62,566 nt of DNA, taken from contig CALIHW010000150.1 in assembly GCA_938020525.1 (NCBI GenBank), positions 1 through 62,566 of the forward strand. The letters run 5' to 3'. Made by a program: the position numbers and the translations under genes. Of the stretch, positions 1 through 9,598 are shown in pieces (position 1 is the first letter of the stretch; each line of letters opens with the position of its first letter). The stretch comes from an uncultured Granulosicoccaceae bacterium (GTDB lineage Bacteria; Pseudomonadota; Gammaproteobacteria; Granulosicoccales; Granulosicoccaceae). The notes under the pieces were generated by a model. That model was not told the origin of the DNA and ran no database searches. It saw only the letters and a program-made list of their open reading frames with translations.

Positions 1-2
1 AA

Positions 3-140
3 ATTATTGCCTTGTATTGCTCTTCGTCAGCTCTTACTGAGCTTTATCAGACGCTTGTTAAGCTATTTTGTGATTATAAGGCTCAGATTCCCGTGCTCAA
101 TGAGAGCTGCGGTGAGCGGCTAATAGCTTCGGGTAATTAG
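3..140 (+). CDS. Possible 3' end of an upstream gene (partial)
   Basis: One plus-strand frame is open from the window edge to a TAG at 138-140 and would encode the last 45 residues of a protein, ending ERLIASGN. The residue mix (alternating hydrophobic and charged residues, several Leu/Tyr) looks like an ordinary helical C-terminus. A second frame is also open for about 40 codons, so the reading is not certain. Its orientation would be convergent with sbcC, with the hairpin-rich stretch 150-286 between them. No family can be named from so short a piece. Confidence 0.3.
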   Translation: MIALYCSSSALTELYQTLVKLFCDYKAQIPVLNESCGERLIASGN

Positions 141-149
141 GGTTTTTAC

Positions 150-286
150 GACACCCTCTCCGGGAGAATACAAATCGTTGTTTGCTTTGCAAGAGGGGCT
201 ATGTACAGAGTGCTATCTCTGCATCAATCAATACACTGCCCTCCCCGGCGCTTAGACGCCGACCCTCCCGCAAGCGGGAGGGTGTC
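150..286. repeat. Structured intergenic repeat, copy A (MITE/REP-like)
   Basis: The element is bounded by perfect 9-bp terminal inverted repeats, GACACCCTC at 150-158 and GAGGGTGTC at 278-286. Inside, in order, are a CTCC/GGAG hairpin, a weak CAAA/TTTG hairpin whose loop contains GTTGTTT, a GGCG/CGCC hairpin, and a 9-bp C-rich hairpin. A second, diverged copy with the same order of hairpins and the same GTTGTTT loop lies at 39871-40028. No transposase is nearby. It may be a non-autonomous mobile element or a REP/BIME-type repeat. It sits in an intergenic gap and may also end transcription. Confidence 0.55.
262..283. terminator. Hairpin downstream of sbcC
   Basis: ACCCTCCCG (262-270) pairs perfectly with CGGGAGGGT (275-283) around a CAAG loop. 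It lies about 105 bp past the sbcC stop on the minus strand and about 120 bp past the possible upstream gene on the plus strand. No T-tract follows on either strand, so it is at best a weak or bidirectional terminator. It is also the right end of repeat copy A and resembles the CCCTCCCGCAAGCGGGAGGG type palindromes scattered in many proteobacterial genomes. Confidence 0.5.
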
Positions 287-388
287 TATGTTCAGTAAGT
301 GTGTTTCACAAAAAAACACCTTGAAGCTTACAGACATTACATTGTAGGAAAATTACTAACTCAACGCTCAACCGATTGGCAGGACACA

Positions 389-3300
389 TTAAGCACCCGA
401 AACCGAGAACTGCTCATGCAGTGTAGACACCCCCATACCAGCACCCTTACTTACATGAATCTGAATGGGTATGCGTTCCTTCAGTGCTTCAACATGACTG
501 ATTACACCAATCATTTTTCCACTGGCATTAAGGTTGTCCAACGCATCCAGTGCAACATCCAGTGTTTCACTGTCAAGCGTGCCGAAGCCTTCATCTAGAA
601 ATAAAGAATCAATGCTGGTCTTCTCGCTGGCCAGCTCAGAGAGTGCCAGTGCTAGCGCCAGGCTGACCAGGAAGCTTTCACCACCAGAGAGGGTTTTAGT
701 ATCCCGCACGGTATCTGCCTGCCAGGTATCAATGATCTCTAGTTCAAGCGTATCGATGGCCTTACGCCGCAACTGATAACGACCATGCAAGCGATGTAAC
801 TGATGATTAGCCAGATAAACCAGATGTTGCAATGTCAGCCCCTGTGCGAACTTGCGATATTTATTACCATCGCTCGACCCGATCAAACTGTTTAAATGAC
901 TCCAGTCATCGCAGAGCTGAATCTTATCCTGAATCTTTGCAAGCATCTCTTTGTGCTGTTCGCGGCGCTGTGCGTCGGTATCCAGTGTAGTTTTGTAACT
1001 ACCTAGCGACTCACGCAATTCAACCAGCTTCTCCTCCTGCTTACTGATACAGTCATCCAGAGCAGGCGGTTGATCTGCGGATTCATGTAGCAGCAGTGTT
1101 TGCAATAACTCGTTCTCACGTGACGGCTGTTGACTCTCTCTCGATGCCAGTTGTTCCTGAATTTGTTTCAACCGTGCTTTGGAGTTGCTAAACTCAACTG
1201 TCAAAGATTCACGCAAATCAATCAGCTGCTTCATTGCGTGCGGTTCTAGCAAGGCAGACTGAAAAGCAATGTCTGTCGCATAGTCGCTCTTATGCAACGA
1301 TTCGTCCCAGGCAGCTTTGCATTGCTGCAGGGTGGCGGCATGCGAGATGAGTTGTTTTGATAGTGTGGCAATACTGCCGTCAAGCTTAGCAACCGAAGCT
1401 TCTTTATCTGTGCGGGCTTTTGTCAGGTGCTCTACCTTAATTCTCGTTTCTTCTCTTACTTGAAATAACCTAGTTCGCTCTGCTGTGACAGATTTATCCC
1501 CAAATAAGGCCTCGCGGCTAGCAGTTTTTTTACTCAGTTCACTACTAAGGGCTTGATTCTTCTTCTGATCGGCGTCTATTTGTTTACTCAGCGCTTGGAG
1601 CTCACTCACTACTTTTTGCCAGGTGATCTTCTTCTTGTTTAATTCATCCCGCTTTTCCAAAAGAGCACGCTGATTTGATTGCCACAACTTGCTATCTGAT
1701 TCACGTTCAGAAAACCATTGCTGACTATCATCGAGAGCCGGAATAGCAAATCCACTGCTTTGAATTGATGAGGTCAGATCACTATCCAGCGTGGTGGTGT
1801 TCGCCTGACTTACCTCAATGCGGGATTTCAACTCTTTAAGTGAAGCCTGCCAGTTCTCCATATTGCTCTGAAGAAGCTTGATATCAGTAACAATTTTATC
1901 AAGCTCTGATTGCCTCTGCTGCTGCACTTCTCTTAACCTCAGGTGCTCTTTTCTATGGCGCTCCTGCTTTTTGATGGAATATTGTAATTCCACGTATTCG
2001 GCATCGTTTCGATCAATCAATTTATCCAGAGCAGCTGTATCGTTAATATCTGCAAGTGCGTCGTCCTGAGTTTCTACCAATACCACTGCAGTCCGCCATT
2101 GGATTTCTGCGGCTCTTTGCCGTCCAAGCAAAACGTCTGTTGTCTGCACCAGATTCTCTATTGCCGTCTCATGACGAACCAGCGCTGATCTTGCGATCTG
2201 CAGTTTTTCCTGAGCTGATTCGAGTTGCTTTTTCTGATCCCGCAATCTGGCGGCGACACTGTCCGCTTCAGCAACAGTATTCGAGTCAATGAGTGGATGC
2301 TCTGTCGAGCCGCATAACGGACAGGCATCACCACACTCAAGAGTCTTACGATGCTCTTCAAGACTCTCTATTTTCCGTTGCTGCGACAGGATCAATTCGA
2401 GATCGGTAATCGTCTGTTGAATAGTATCCACACCAGCAACCAGGGATTTTAACTGCGCCTGGCTGGATTCTCTTTGCCGCGTTTCTTCATTGGCTTTTGT
2501 TCGATTTGCTTCTAATTCAGCTGACATGCTGCGATAAATCTCATGCAGCGAGAGCAACTGTTGCAGATTATTAAACTGCTCTCTATTTTTATTGGCCTTA
2601 GTGGACAGCCCGTCCAGTCCTTCCTCACCATGCTTTGCCGTCAGTTTCTTTTCAAATAAGAGACGGGCTTTGACTGCATTTTTTAAAACATCAGAGCCAA
2701 CATCTCTTTTTTGTTGTAGCTCAGCGTATTTTAACTCGCCAGCGGACAGGTTTTTAACCAGTGACGATTCAGCAGTTTTATCATCTGCAAGTACAGTGAC
2801 CAGTTGCGCACGTTGCCTGATCTTTTCACGCCAGACAGGCAAATGTGAAATCAGCTTCTCGTGCGAACCATTCGCCTCTAGATAATCGGTCAGCCCTGCA
2901 ACGGATATCTCGAGAGACTTTACCTCACTTTCAAGAGTCACCGACTGATCAGCAACGGTGTCACGCTTTGCCACTGATTTTTCGATTGACTCATTGGCAG
3001 ACTTAAGCTGTTGAGCCAGAGATTTTATCTGTTCATCAAGTGGCGCTACCTGCTCTGTAATCAGGGTTTCGGTTTTAGTGTGGAGAATTTTCTGCTTTTC
3101 TGCCGCACGCTGTTCTGCCTTTAGTGTGTCATCGAGATCTTTTACTGCATCGCCTGCTTGCAACTGTTGTGGCTGTAGCAGTAACAGTTGCTTTTGTGTT
3201 TGTTGATGAGTTACTTCTGCATTTTTGTACTGATCAAACGCCGGCCTTAACGGTTCTGCTTTCTCTGCCTGTGCGAGGCTATCAAGGCTTGCTTTTTGAG

Positions 3301-4117
3301 CATTGTAGTTTCGCTCTGCTTTTTGCAACGCCACTTTCTGCTGCTCGTAAAGCTTTTTGATTTCCCTTATATCCGCATACCATTTTTGTTCTTCCTGTAA
3401 TGCAGCCAGGTTTTTTCTATGCAACTCCTCTGCGGTGCACGCCCTGGCCATCAGCTGGTTTATTTCAGCGAGTTTTTCATCACTCAGTAACTCGACACTC
3501 TCTGATCTAGCCTGCTCGAGTTTGAGATCACCTTGTACCCGTGTTGCATGTTCAAAAACTTTTTCAGAGATTCTGCCGTAGATCTCCGCACCAGTGAGTT
3601 TCTCGAGTAACGTTGCACGGTTATTGTCATTGGCATCTAAAAATGCAGCGAACCCACCCTGCGCCAGCAACATTGAGCGCGTGAAGCGATTGAAGTCCAG
3701 GCCGGTTATTTCTGCAACACGGGCAACTTTAGCGTTGATCTGATCAGCCAGTATCTTGCCGCTACCATCAACCAGCTCAACCTTAGGATTTTGCAGTCTG
3801 CCATCAGTTTTACCGCGCGCTCTTTTTTGCGACCAGAAAGCACGATAGCGTTTATTTCGGACTTCAAATTCAACTTCTGCCAGTGAATCTGCCGTGTGAC
3901 GCGTCATGAGCTGATTGTCACTCTGCGAGACAGTCAGTCGTGGCGTTGCATGATAAAGCGCTAAGCATATCGCATCGAGAATGGTGGTTTTACCCGCGCC
4001 GGTCTGACCGGTAATCGCAAACAGAGCGTTGCCGGAAAACGGTTCACGTGTAAAGTCTATTTTCCATTCACCGCGCAGCGAGTTTATATTTTTAAACCGG
4101 AGCGTCAGTATTTTCAA
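389..4117 (-). CDS. sbcC: SbcC, ATPase subunit of SbcCD nuclease
   Basis: Large SMC/Rad50-type ATPase of the SbcCD complex, which cleaves hairpin and palindromic DNA and processes double-strand ends. The 1242-residue protein has an N-terminal Walker A (GQTGAGKTT, residues 37-45), two very long coiled-coil arms, a zinc-hook CPLC at about residue 600 that joins two complexes, and at the C-terminus the ABC signature LSGGESF (about 1146) and Walker B LFLDEGFGTLD (about 1172). Length and order match the family. The start is TTG, overlapping the sbcD stop in TTGA, so the genes are translationally coupled. Confidence is high. Confidence 0.96.
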   Translation of the reverse strand: MKILTLRFKNINSLRGEWKIDFTREPFSGNALFAITGQTGAGKTTILDAICLALYHATPRLTVSQSDNQLMTRHTADSLAEVEFEVRNKRYRAFWSQKRARGKTDGRLQNPKVELVDGSGKILADQINAKVARVAEITGLDFNRFTRSMLLAQGGFAAFLDANDNNRATLLEKLTGAEIYGRISEKVFEHATRVQGDLKLEQARSESVELLSDEKLAEINQLMARACTAEELHRKNLAALQEEQKWYADIREIKKLYEQQKVALQKAERNYNAQKASLDSLAQAEKAEPLRPAFDQYKNAEVTHQQTQKQLLLLQPQQLQAGDAVKDLDDTLKAEQRAAEKQKILHTKTETLITEQVAPLDEQIKSLAQQLKSANESIEKSVAKRDTVADQSVTLESEVKSLEISVAGLTDYLEANGSHEKLISHLPVWREKIRQRAQLVTVLADDKTAESSLVKNLSAGELKYAELQQKRDVGSDVLKNAVKARLLFEKKLTAKHGEEGLDGLSTKANKNREQFNNLQQLLSLHEIYRSMSAELEANRTKANEETRQRESSQAQLKSLVAGVDTIQQTITDLELILSQQRKIESLEEHRKTLECGDACPLCGSTEHPLIDSNTVAEADSVAARLRDQKKQLESAQEKLQIARSALVRHETAIENLVQTTDVLLGRQRAAEIQWRTAVVLVETQDDALADINDTAALDKLIDRNDAEYVELQYSIKKQERHRKEHLRLREVQQQRQSELDKIVTDIKLLQSNMENWQASLKELKSRIEVSQANTTTLDSDLTSSIQSSGFAIPALDDSQQWFSERESDSKLWQSNQRALLEKRDELNKKKITWQKVVSELQALSKQIDADQKKNQALSSELSKKTASREALFGDKSVTAERTRLFQVREETRIKVEHLTKARTDKEASVAKLDGSIATLSKQLISHAATLQQCKAAWDESLHKSDYATDIAFQSALLEPHAMKQLIDLRESLTVEFSNSKARLKQIQEQLASRESQQPSRENELLQTLLLHESADQPPALDDCISKQEEKLVELRESLGSYKTTLDTDAQRREQHKEMLAKIQDKIQLCDDWSHLNSLIGSSDGNKYRKFAQGLTLQHLVYLANHQLHRLHGRYQLRRKAIDTLELEIIDTWQADTVRDTKTLSGGESFLVSLALALALSELASEKTSIDSLFLDEGFGTLDSETLDVALDALDNLNASGKMIGVISHVEALKERIPIQIHVSKGAGMGVSTLHEQFSVSGA

Positions 4118-5418
4118 GGCGCTTCACCGCTCTGCACTTCACTGACTACTTGCGTGTGCAGGGTTTTAAGCCGGGCTTTCAGTTCAGTGTTACGGACCCT
4201 CTCTTCATCATCTACTGTGTTGATTTGTGCTGATTGAAACTCGTCCTTTAGCCGGTATTCGAAAATATCTTCGACAGTAAGCTCGTTTAACGTATGTTGT
4301 TGTTCAGACGCTAGAGCCTCGGCAATCGGTTTTCTTTGTCTTCGTAACAATAAGACCTCAGCGTTGCAGTCTTCCAGCATCGCATCAATTCGCTGTGGCA
4401 GATCATTCAGATAGCCTTGTGATTCTATCACCACTTCAAGCCATCTGGTTTGTTCTTCATTATCGGTATCTGACGATAGTCGGGTTATTTGATTTTTTAT
4501 CTCTTCCAGACTGCCACGGATGGTCTGCAACCGTCGGTGCAAAGGTATTGGAACAATCTCTGTTTCTATTGCACCACCCTCACCCACTGTAAGCAGCCCG
4601 ACAGACTTTTCACGCTTGTTGCGGGTTTCATCAAAACTCAGTGGTATCGGAGAGCCGCTATATCGAATACTGTCGCTCATTGCTACTTTCTGGGCACTAT
4701 GGATATGACCCAGTGCAATGTAATCAGCGGGTGGAAACGCATCGGCAGGGAAAGCATCCAGTGTTCCTATGTAGATATCGCGCACCGAGTCTGACGCTGT
4801 CACGCCTACTGTTGTCAGATGACCGGTTGCAATGATCGGACACGTCCAGTCATTTTCACGGCATCGCACCACTGCTGCATCGTAAACTGCCTTGTAGTGA
4901 TTCGCGATTGCGTTCTGCAGCTGCAATTGCTTGGCATCACTATCCTGACCGGCCGTACTGTGAACAATGTCTCTGGGACGAAGAAAAGGTACGGCGCATA
5001 CCAGAGCCATTGGCTGTTCCAGTGCGTCTAACAAATCACCACGAAAGGCATCATAGCGACGAAGTTCTATCACCTGATCGGCAGGATCATCCGATGGTCG
5101 GGCAATTTGGGAGATACCGATATGCTGAAACAGGTCGCTGGATTCTTCCAGCATGGCAACGGAGTCATGGTTGCCGCCGACAACAACCATCTGGCAACGG
5201 GTACCTAATATCTCGACGACAAAGCGATTGTACAGTTGCCGTGCATAACTTGGCGGGGTGCCGGTATCGTAGATATCACCCGCCACAATCAGCGCATCGA
5301 TTTTCTGCGATTTAATGAACTGCAGCAACCAATCCAGAAACGCGCGATGCTCAGGCTCCCGACTCTTGCCCATAAAGTTTTGGCCGAGATGCCAGTCTGC
5401 TGTGTGAATGATGCGCAT
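4114..5418 (-). CDS. sbcD: SbcD, nuclease subunit of SbcCD
   Basis: Mre11-type Mn-dependent exo/endonuclease that works with SbcC on hairpins and DNA ends. The phosphoesterase motifs are all present: ADWHLG (7-12), GDIYD (47-51), GNHD (82-85), GHLT near 200 and GHIHS near 237. Its 434 residues are normal for the family. It is the promoter-proximal gene of sbcDC; the next gene upstream is the ABC exporter, 77 bp away on the same strand, so co-transcription is possible but not shown. Confidence 0.96.
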   Translation of the reverse strand: MRIIHTADWHLGQNFMGKSREPEHRAFLDWLLQFIKSQKIDALIVAGDIYDTGTPPSYARQLYNRFVVEILGTRCQMVVVGGNHDSVAMLEESSDLFQHIGISQIARPSDDPADQVIELRRYDAFRGDLLDALEQPMALVCAVPFLRPRDIVHSTAGQDSDAKQLQLQNAIANHYKAVYDAAVVRCRENDWTCPIIATGHLTTVGVTASDSVRDIYIGTLDAFPADAFPPADYIALGHIHSAQKVAMSDSIRYSGSPIPLSFDETRNKREKSVGLLTVGEGGAIETEIVPIPLHRRLQTIRGSLEEIKNQITRLSSDTDNEEQTRWLEVVIESQGYLNDLPQRIDAMLEDCNAEVLLLRRQRKPIAEALASEQQHTLNELTVEDIFEYRLKDEFQSAQINTVDDEERVRNTELKARLKTLHTQVVSEVQSGEAP

Positions 5419-5495
5419 GAGAGCGCTATTTTAACCGATCGGGCCGGATCTGGCGCATTGCTTTAAGCGCATGACGAATGACTAAATAACTGCTT

Positions 5496-7364
5496 CTATT
5501 GTTCGGCCTGGCCATTGTCGGAGACTCCGATAAATCCGCCAGACTGTCGCTGCCAGAATTTGGCGTACAAGGTATCTTTCGCGAGCAGTTCCTGGTGGGC
5601 ACCCTCTTCCACAATTGCACCATCATCCATAACAATAATCCGGTCCATGCTTGCGATAGTTGATAAGCGGTGCGCAATTGCGATGACGGTTTTATTGCTC
5701 ATAACCTCTTTAAGAGCCAGCTGAATCTGAGCTTCTACTTCGCTGTCCAGCGCACTGGTTGCTTCATCGAGAATAAGTATCGGTGCGCCCTTTAGAATCA
5801 CTCGCGAAAGCGCTATTCTTTGTCTCTGTCCGCCGGATAACTTGATACCTCGCTCTCCTACATGCGCATCATAGCCACGGCGGCCCTCTGAATCCACCAG
5901 CTGTTCAATAAACTCGTGAGCTCTGGCTTCACGAGCGGCATTTTCTATTTTCAGGTCTGTGATTTCCTGCCGACCGAGTGCTATGTTTTCCCGCACTGAC
6001 CGATTTAACAGTGCAGCCTGCTGACTTACCATTCCAATCGAGGCACGCAGACTGTCTTGTTCGACATCTCGTATATTTTGCCCGTCGATAGAGATTGATC
6101 CGTGCTCTGCCTCGTGAAAACGAAGGATGAGATTCACGAGTGTCGATTTACCCGCCCCTGACCTGCCTACAATAGCTATCTTTTCGCCGGCTTTAACAGT
6201 GAGTGAAACCTGATTCAACCCGCCTGCATTCATGCCGTAGTGATGACTTACGTTATTAATTTCAATCTCACCACCGGACACTTTCAACTCAGGCGCATTG
6301 GGTGTGACTGGTATGGCCAGCGGTTGCGCTATGGTTTTCAGTGCTTCACGCAAACTACCTACGCGCAAAAATATCCACCAGAGCGCATCGAAGATCCATT
6401 CTGCCATGGTGGTAATGCGCAAAGTTAGCGCTACGGCGGCACCAATCAGACCAATGGATGCACCACCTTGACTCCAAAGCCAGACTCCGTAGCCGACAAA
6501 CCCGACCATCACGACTCCCTCCAGAATAGAGAGTATGGTTCTCAATGAGATACCGATCTGCCTGGTGCGGAACAAAGCCTGACGTGTGTTCTCCAATCCG
6601 ATCCTGTGATCATTCACCATCAGCCCACGATCTGAAAAGAGCTTCATGGTATCGATATTGGAAAAACCGTCGACCACCACACCGGTAAGTGCGGACTTGG
6701 CACTTTGGAACTTCTGCTGCGCCACAACCATTCTTGGTATAAACAGGATCATTACACCGATGTAGAGGATCAGCCATACAAGCAGCGGTATCGCCAGTCG
6801 AGCATCAGTGCCAGACATCAGGGCTACAATCCCTACCATATATACCAGTCCATAGGCTAATGTGTTTATCAGTTGGAAAAAAATATCAGACGAATGATTA
6901 CCAATATCTACCAGCCTGATCGCTGTACGCCCGGTTAGATCTTCCTGAAACCAGCCGACTGATTGCTTTGACAGATGATTGTGAGCACGCCAGCGGACAA
7001 GCGTTGCGGCGTTGCAATTTAGACCAATGTCATTGATTGCATGACGGAACAGCTGCGATAGTGGCCTTATCAAAAGCAACATAACAGCTGCAAAAATCAA
7101 CTTTGCACTGTGCTCCTTCCAAAGCTCGGTTCGCGAAGTAACGGTGAGCGTATCAATTAGTTCGCCTGCAAAGCTGATCATCCACACTTCAATGCTAGCC
7201 GCCACAAGAGTAAAAATCACGCTGAGAAAAAACACAACTTTAAGAGGCTCATAGTGTGATCGTAAGTATTGCAACGCTTGAGGTGGCGGCGGCACATCCG
7301 TGGATGAATACGGCTTTACCAGATGAAGTGCGGCGGTAGTAAATCTTTGATACAACGACGTCAC
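5496..7364 (-). CDS. ABC exporter, fused permease-ATPase (MsbA/MDR type)
   Basis: Half-transporter of 622 residues that would dimerise in the inner membrane and export a lipid, drug or peptide; the substrate cannot be read from the sequence. Residues 1-350 hold the six-helix transmembrane domain with charged cytosolic loops. The nucleotide-binding domain follows, with Walker A GRSGAGKST near residue 400, signature [13 protein letters not shown] and Walker B ILILDEATSALD. The GTG start at 7364 has a good ribosome site, GGGAG, seven bases upstream. It lies between sbcD and the uronate operon on the same strand; a link to either pathway is not evident. Confidence 0.9.
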   Translation of the reverse strand: MTSLYQRFTTAALHLVKPYSSTDVPPPPQALQYLRSHYEPLKVVFFLSVIFTLVAASIEVWMISFAGELIDTLTVTSRTELWKEHSAKLIFAAVMLLLIRPLSQLFRHAINDIGLNCNAATLVRWRAHNHLSKQSVGWFQEDLTGRTAIRLVDIGNHSSDIFFQLINTLAYGLVYMVGIVALMSGTDARLAIPLLVWLILYIGVMILFIPRMVVAQQKFQSAKSALTGVVVDGFSNIDTMKLFSDRGLMVNDHRIGLENTRQALFRTRQIGISLRTILSILEGVVMVGFVGYGVWLWSQGGASIGLIGAAVALTLRITTMAEWIFDALWWIFLRVGSLREALKTIAQPLAIPVTPNAPELKVSGGEIEINNVSHHYGMNAGGLNQVSLTVKAGEKIAIVGRSGAGKSTLVNLILRFHEAEHGSISIDGQNIRDVEQDSLRASIGMVSQQAALLNRSVRENIALGRQEITDLKIENAAREARAHEFIEQLVDSEGRRGYDAHVGERGIKLSGGQRQRIALSRVILKGAPILILDEATSALDSEVEAQIQLALKEVMSNKTVIAIAHRLSTIASMDRIIVMDDGAIVEEGAHQELLAKDTLYAKFWQRQSGGFIGVSDNGQAEQ

Positions 7365-7484
7365 TTTTAACTCCCTTTGTGACAGCTGATATTAACCAAA
7401 ATAGTCCTCGCCATGACGGCGCTTTACACCAACCTTACTTTTGTACTCCAGACACCGCACTACACTCGACTCCACTTGAGGTAG

Positions 7485-8696
7485 CTACCAAAAGAAATCA
7501 ACATGACCGACAGACCTCATCAATGCTTCCATATAGTAGTAATCACCATACGGCAGCATATTGTTAGCGCGATCAAGGCCAACAAATGCAGCACCCTCTT
7601 TTAACAAACCTTCAGAGCCTTCTACCTTAGTGATGTCATGATTCGTCACCAAACCATGAAGAATCCTGTCTGCCATTTTTGTGTACTTTTCTGAGTCAGG
7701 AAGTCCTGCAAAACACTGGGCGAGTGTGTACATACCGGCAGCCGTTGTAGCTGCAGCTGAAGTGTCTTTATACGGGTGATGATCATCCGGAATGTCATAG
7801 TCCCAAACCAATACTCCATCATCCGGAATTCTGTCACCAACATAATCCGCCATCTTTGCAGCGGTAGTGCGATAGTTGTCGTTTTGAGTTGCAAGATAGC
7901 ATTGCGCTAAGCCATGGATAGCCCAGGACTGACCTCTGGACCAACAGCTTTCATCAGAATACCCTTGATGGGTATAGCCTTTAATTGGTTCCCCGGTGCG
8001 CGGATCAAACTCATAACTATGGTAGGAACTAAAATTATCCCTAACAAGATACTTGATACATGTGTCCAGATGCATATCAGCAATCTCAGCATAGGATGCC
8101 TGACCCGACTCACGAGATGCCCAGTACAAGAGTGCCATTCCCTGCATGCTGTCGATATTAAGTGTGCCGGTTTTGCGCTGTGCAAATTCATCGACATCCC
8201 TTGATTGCGGGTTCCAGCACATCACAAACGGTAACGGTTGTCGCCAGCGTGCAGCAAGAAAATCTGCCGCTCGTAGCGCCATGTCACGACACTCTGTATC
8301 ACCGGTCAGTTTGTAGTCGGCGACAAAAGTTAACGAAAACAAAAAACCGAGATCATGGTCATGCCATGCAGGCGATTGCAGCACGCGCTTAAAATACTCA
8401 CGTCGCATTCTGGCACTGTTTTTAAATCGGTCCTCTCCTGATAACGTATAGGCAAGCCATAACTGCCCCGGCCAGAAGCTCGCCACCCATTCATCCGGAG
8501 TGCAGAATGTGTACTTATAGGTTCCAGGCACAGATATGCGCGGGTTACGTAACCCGAATACCGGAATTAGCGAGTCTACTTTCTTAACAACACCATTCAG
8601 CGCGTTAGTGAATTCTTCATGATGTGCTGTAGGTGGCTGATACAGGTCCAGCAGTGCATACGAGATCTCACCTTCTTTCTCAACACCTGTACTCAT
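7485..8696 (-). CDS. GH88 unsaturated glucuronyl hydrolase
   Basis: Cytosolic hydrolase that removes the 4,5-unsaturated uronic acid left at the non-reducing end of oligosaccharides by polysaccharide lyases. Family features are an (alpha/alpha)6-barrel length of about 400 residues, HDLGF with the presumed catalytic Asp (about residue 115), the second Asp in NIDSMQG (about 182), and the THQGYSDESCWSRGQSWA segment typical of GH88. The start is taken as ATG 8696; an in-frame TTG at 8738 lacks better support. No signal peptide is seen. It is the last gene of the alginate-type operon. Alginate exolysis itself needs no GH88, so its presence suggests a glucuronate-containing substrate, or a mixed one. 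Confidence 0.9.
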   Translation of the reverse strand: MSTGVEKEGEISYALLDLYQPPTAHHEEFTNALNGVVKKVDSLIPVFGLRNPRISVPGTYKYTFCTPDEWVASFWPGQLWLAYTLSGEDRFKNSARMRREYFKRVLQSPAWHDHDLGFLFSLTFVADYKLTGDTECRDMALRAADFLAARWRQPLPFVMCWNPQSRDVDEFAQRKTGTLNIDSMQGMALLYWASRESGQASYAEIADMHLDTCIKYLVRDNFSSYHSYEFDPRTGEPIKGYTHQGYSDESCWSRGQSWAIHGLAQCYLATQNDNYRTTAAKMADYVGDRIPDDGVLVWDYDIPDDHHPYKDTSAAATTAAGMYTLAQCFAGLPDSEKYTKMADRILHGLVTNHDITKVEGSEGLLKEGAAFVGLDRANNMLPYGDYYYMEALMRSVGHVDFFW

Positions 8697-8792
8697 ATCA
8701 TACTCAGCCTTGTTGATCCTGTGCCCTGAAAACCGCAATCGTCCACGATTTTAAGTGGCTGAAACAACGTTCAACCACCTAATGCTTACATC

Positions 8793-9539
8793 TTAAGAGA
8801 AAACCATCCCGCCGTTGATATCCATATTGGTACCTGTGACGAATGCAGCCTGATCAGAAGCGAGATAACAAATCAGATTCGCTACATCTTCTGGAGTACC
8901 TTCGCGCTTTAGTGGCGTGGCATTAGCAACATTTGTACGGACTTCCGGTTTGGTAAATGTATTGTGGAAATCCGTATCGATCATACCTGGACAAACTGAA
9001 TTCACCCGGATCCCCGGCCCGAGTTCTTTCGCCAGGCCACGGGTCATTGTCATCACTGCACCCTTGGAAGCAGCATAAGCCAACGATCCCGGACCCCCAC
9101 CATCTCTGCCCGCCTGAGAAGCAGTAACTACGATGGCATCACCATCACCCATGTGAGGTACTGCTGCTCGACATAAAAATAAAAATGATGCAGCGTTAAG
9201 GTTCATTACCGTATTCCAGTGCTCGGTAGTGAGCTCAGGCAATGGCTTGCGTGCTACAAGACCACCAGTAACATGTGCCAGCACGTTAATACCACCCAGA
9301 GTATCAACGGTCTTTTTAACCAGATCAGCTACCGCCTTCTCATCTGTCATATCACCCTGCATAGCAAATGCTTCACCGCCTCCTGCAATGATTTCTTTAA
9401 CAGCTGAGTCAGCGCCTTCAGCACTACTGTGATAGTTAATTGCAACTTTGCATCCGGCTTGCGCAAGACGTAGTGCGGTAGCTCTGCCAATGTCTCGACC
9501 ACCACCTGTTACGATTGCTACTTTGTTCTTAAGGTTCAT
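8793..9539 (-). CDS. SDR reductase, probable DEH (unsaturated uronate) reductase
   Basis: Classical short-chain dehydrogenase of 248 residues. The cofactor motif TGGGRDIG is at 11-18 (RD replaces the more usual pair before IG). The catalytic set is S141, Y155 and K159 in YAASK. In known alginate clusters the SDR next to a PL15 exolyase reduces 4-deoxy-L-erythro-5-hexoseulose uronate (DEH) to 2-keto-3-deoxygluconate; a KduD-like dehydrogenase role on GH88-derived product is the main alternative. The start ATG lies 59 bp after the lyase stop. The KDG it would make is the substrate of the kinase at 22287. Confidence 0.85.
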   Translation of the reverse strand: MNLKNKVAIVTGGGRDIGRATALRLAQAGCKVAINYHSSAEGADSAVKEIIAGGGEAFAMQGDMTDEKAVADLVKKTVDTLGGINVLAHVTGGLVARKPLPELTTEHWNTVMNLNAASFLFLCRAAVPHMGDGDAIVVTASQAGRDGGGPGSLAYAASKGAVMTMTRGLAKELGPGIRVNSVCPGMIDTDFHNTFTKPEVRTNVANATPLKREGTPEDVANLICYLASDQAAFVTGTNMDINGGMVFS

Positions 9540-9598
9540 ATTTACTGTGTCCGTAGATTAGATATTCGATTTTATTAATAAGACTCAGGCAAGCGCAA

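Noticed and set aside
299-598. 99-codon plus-strand frame over the end of sbcC
   Set aside because: It lies antisense to conserved sbcC Walker B coding sequence, and its codon use is that of a shadow frame.
4908-5315. 135-codon frame antisense to sbcD
   Set aside because: It lies wholly opposite conserved phosphoesterase motifs, so it is a shadow of sbcD.
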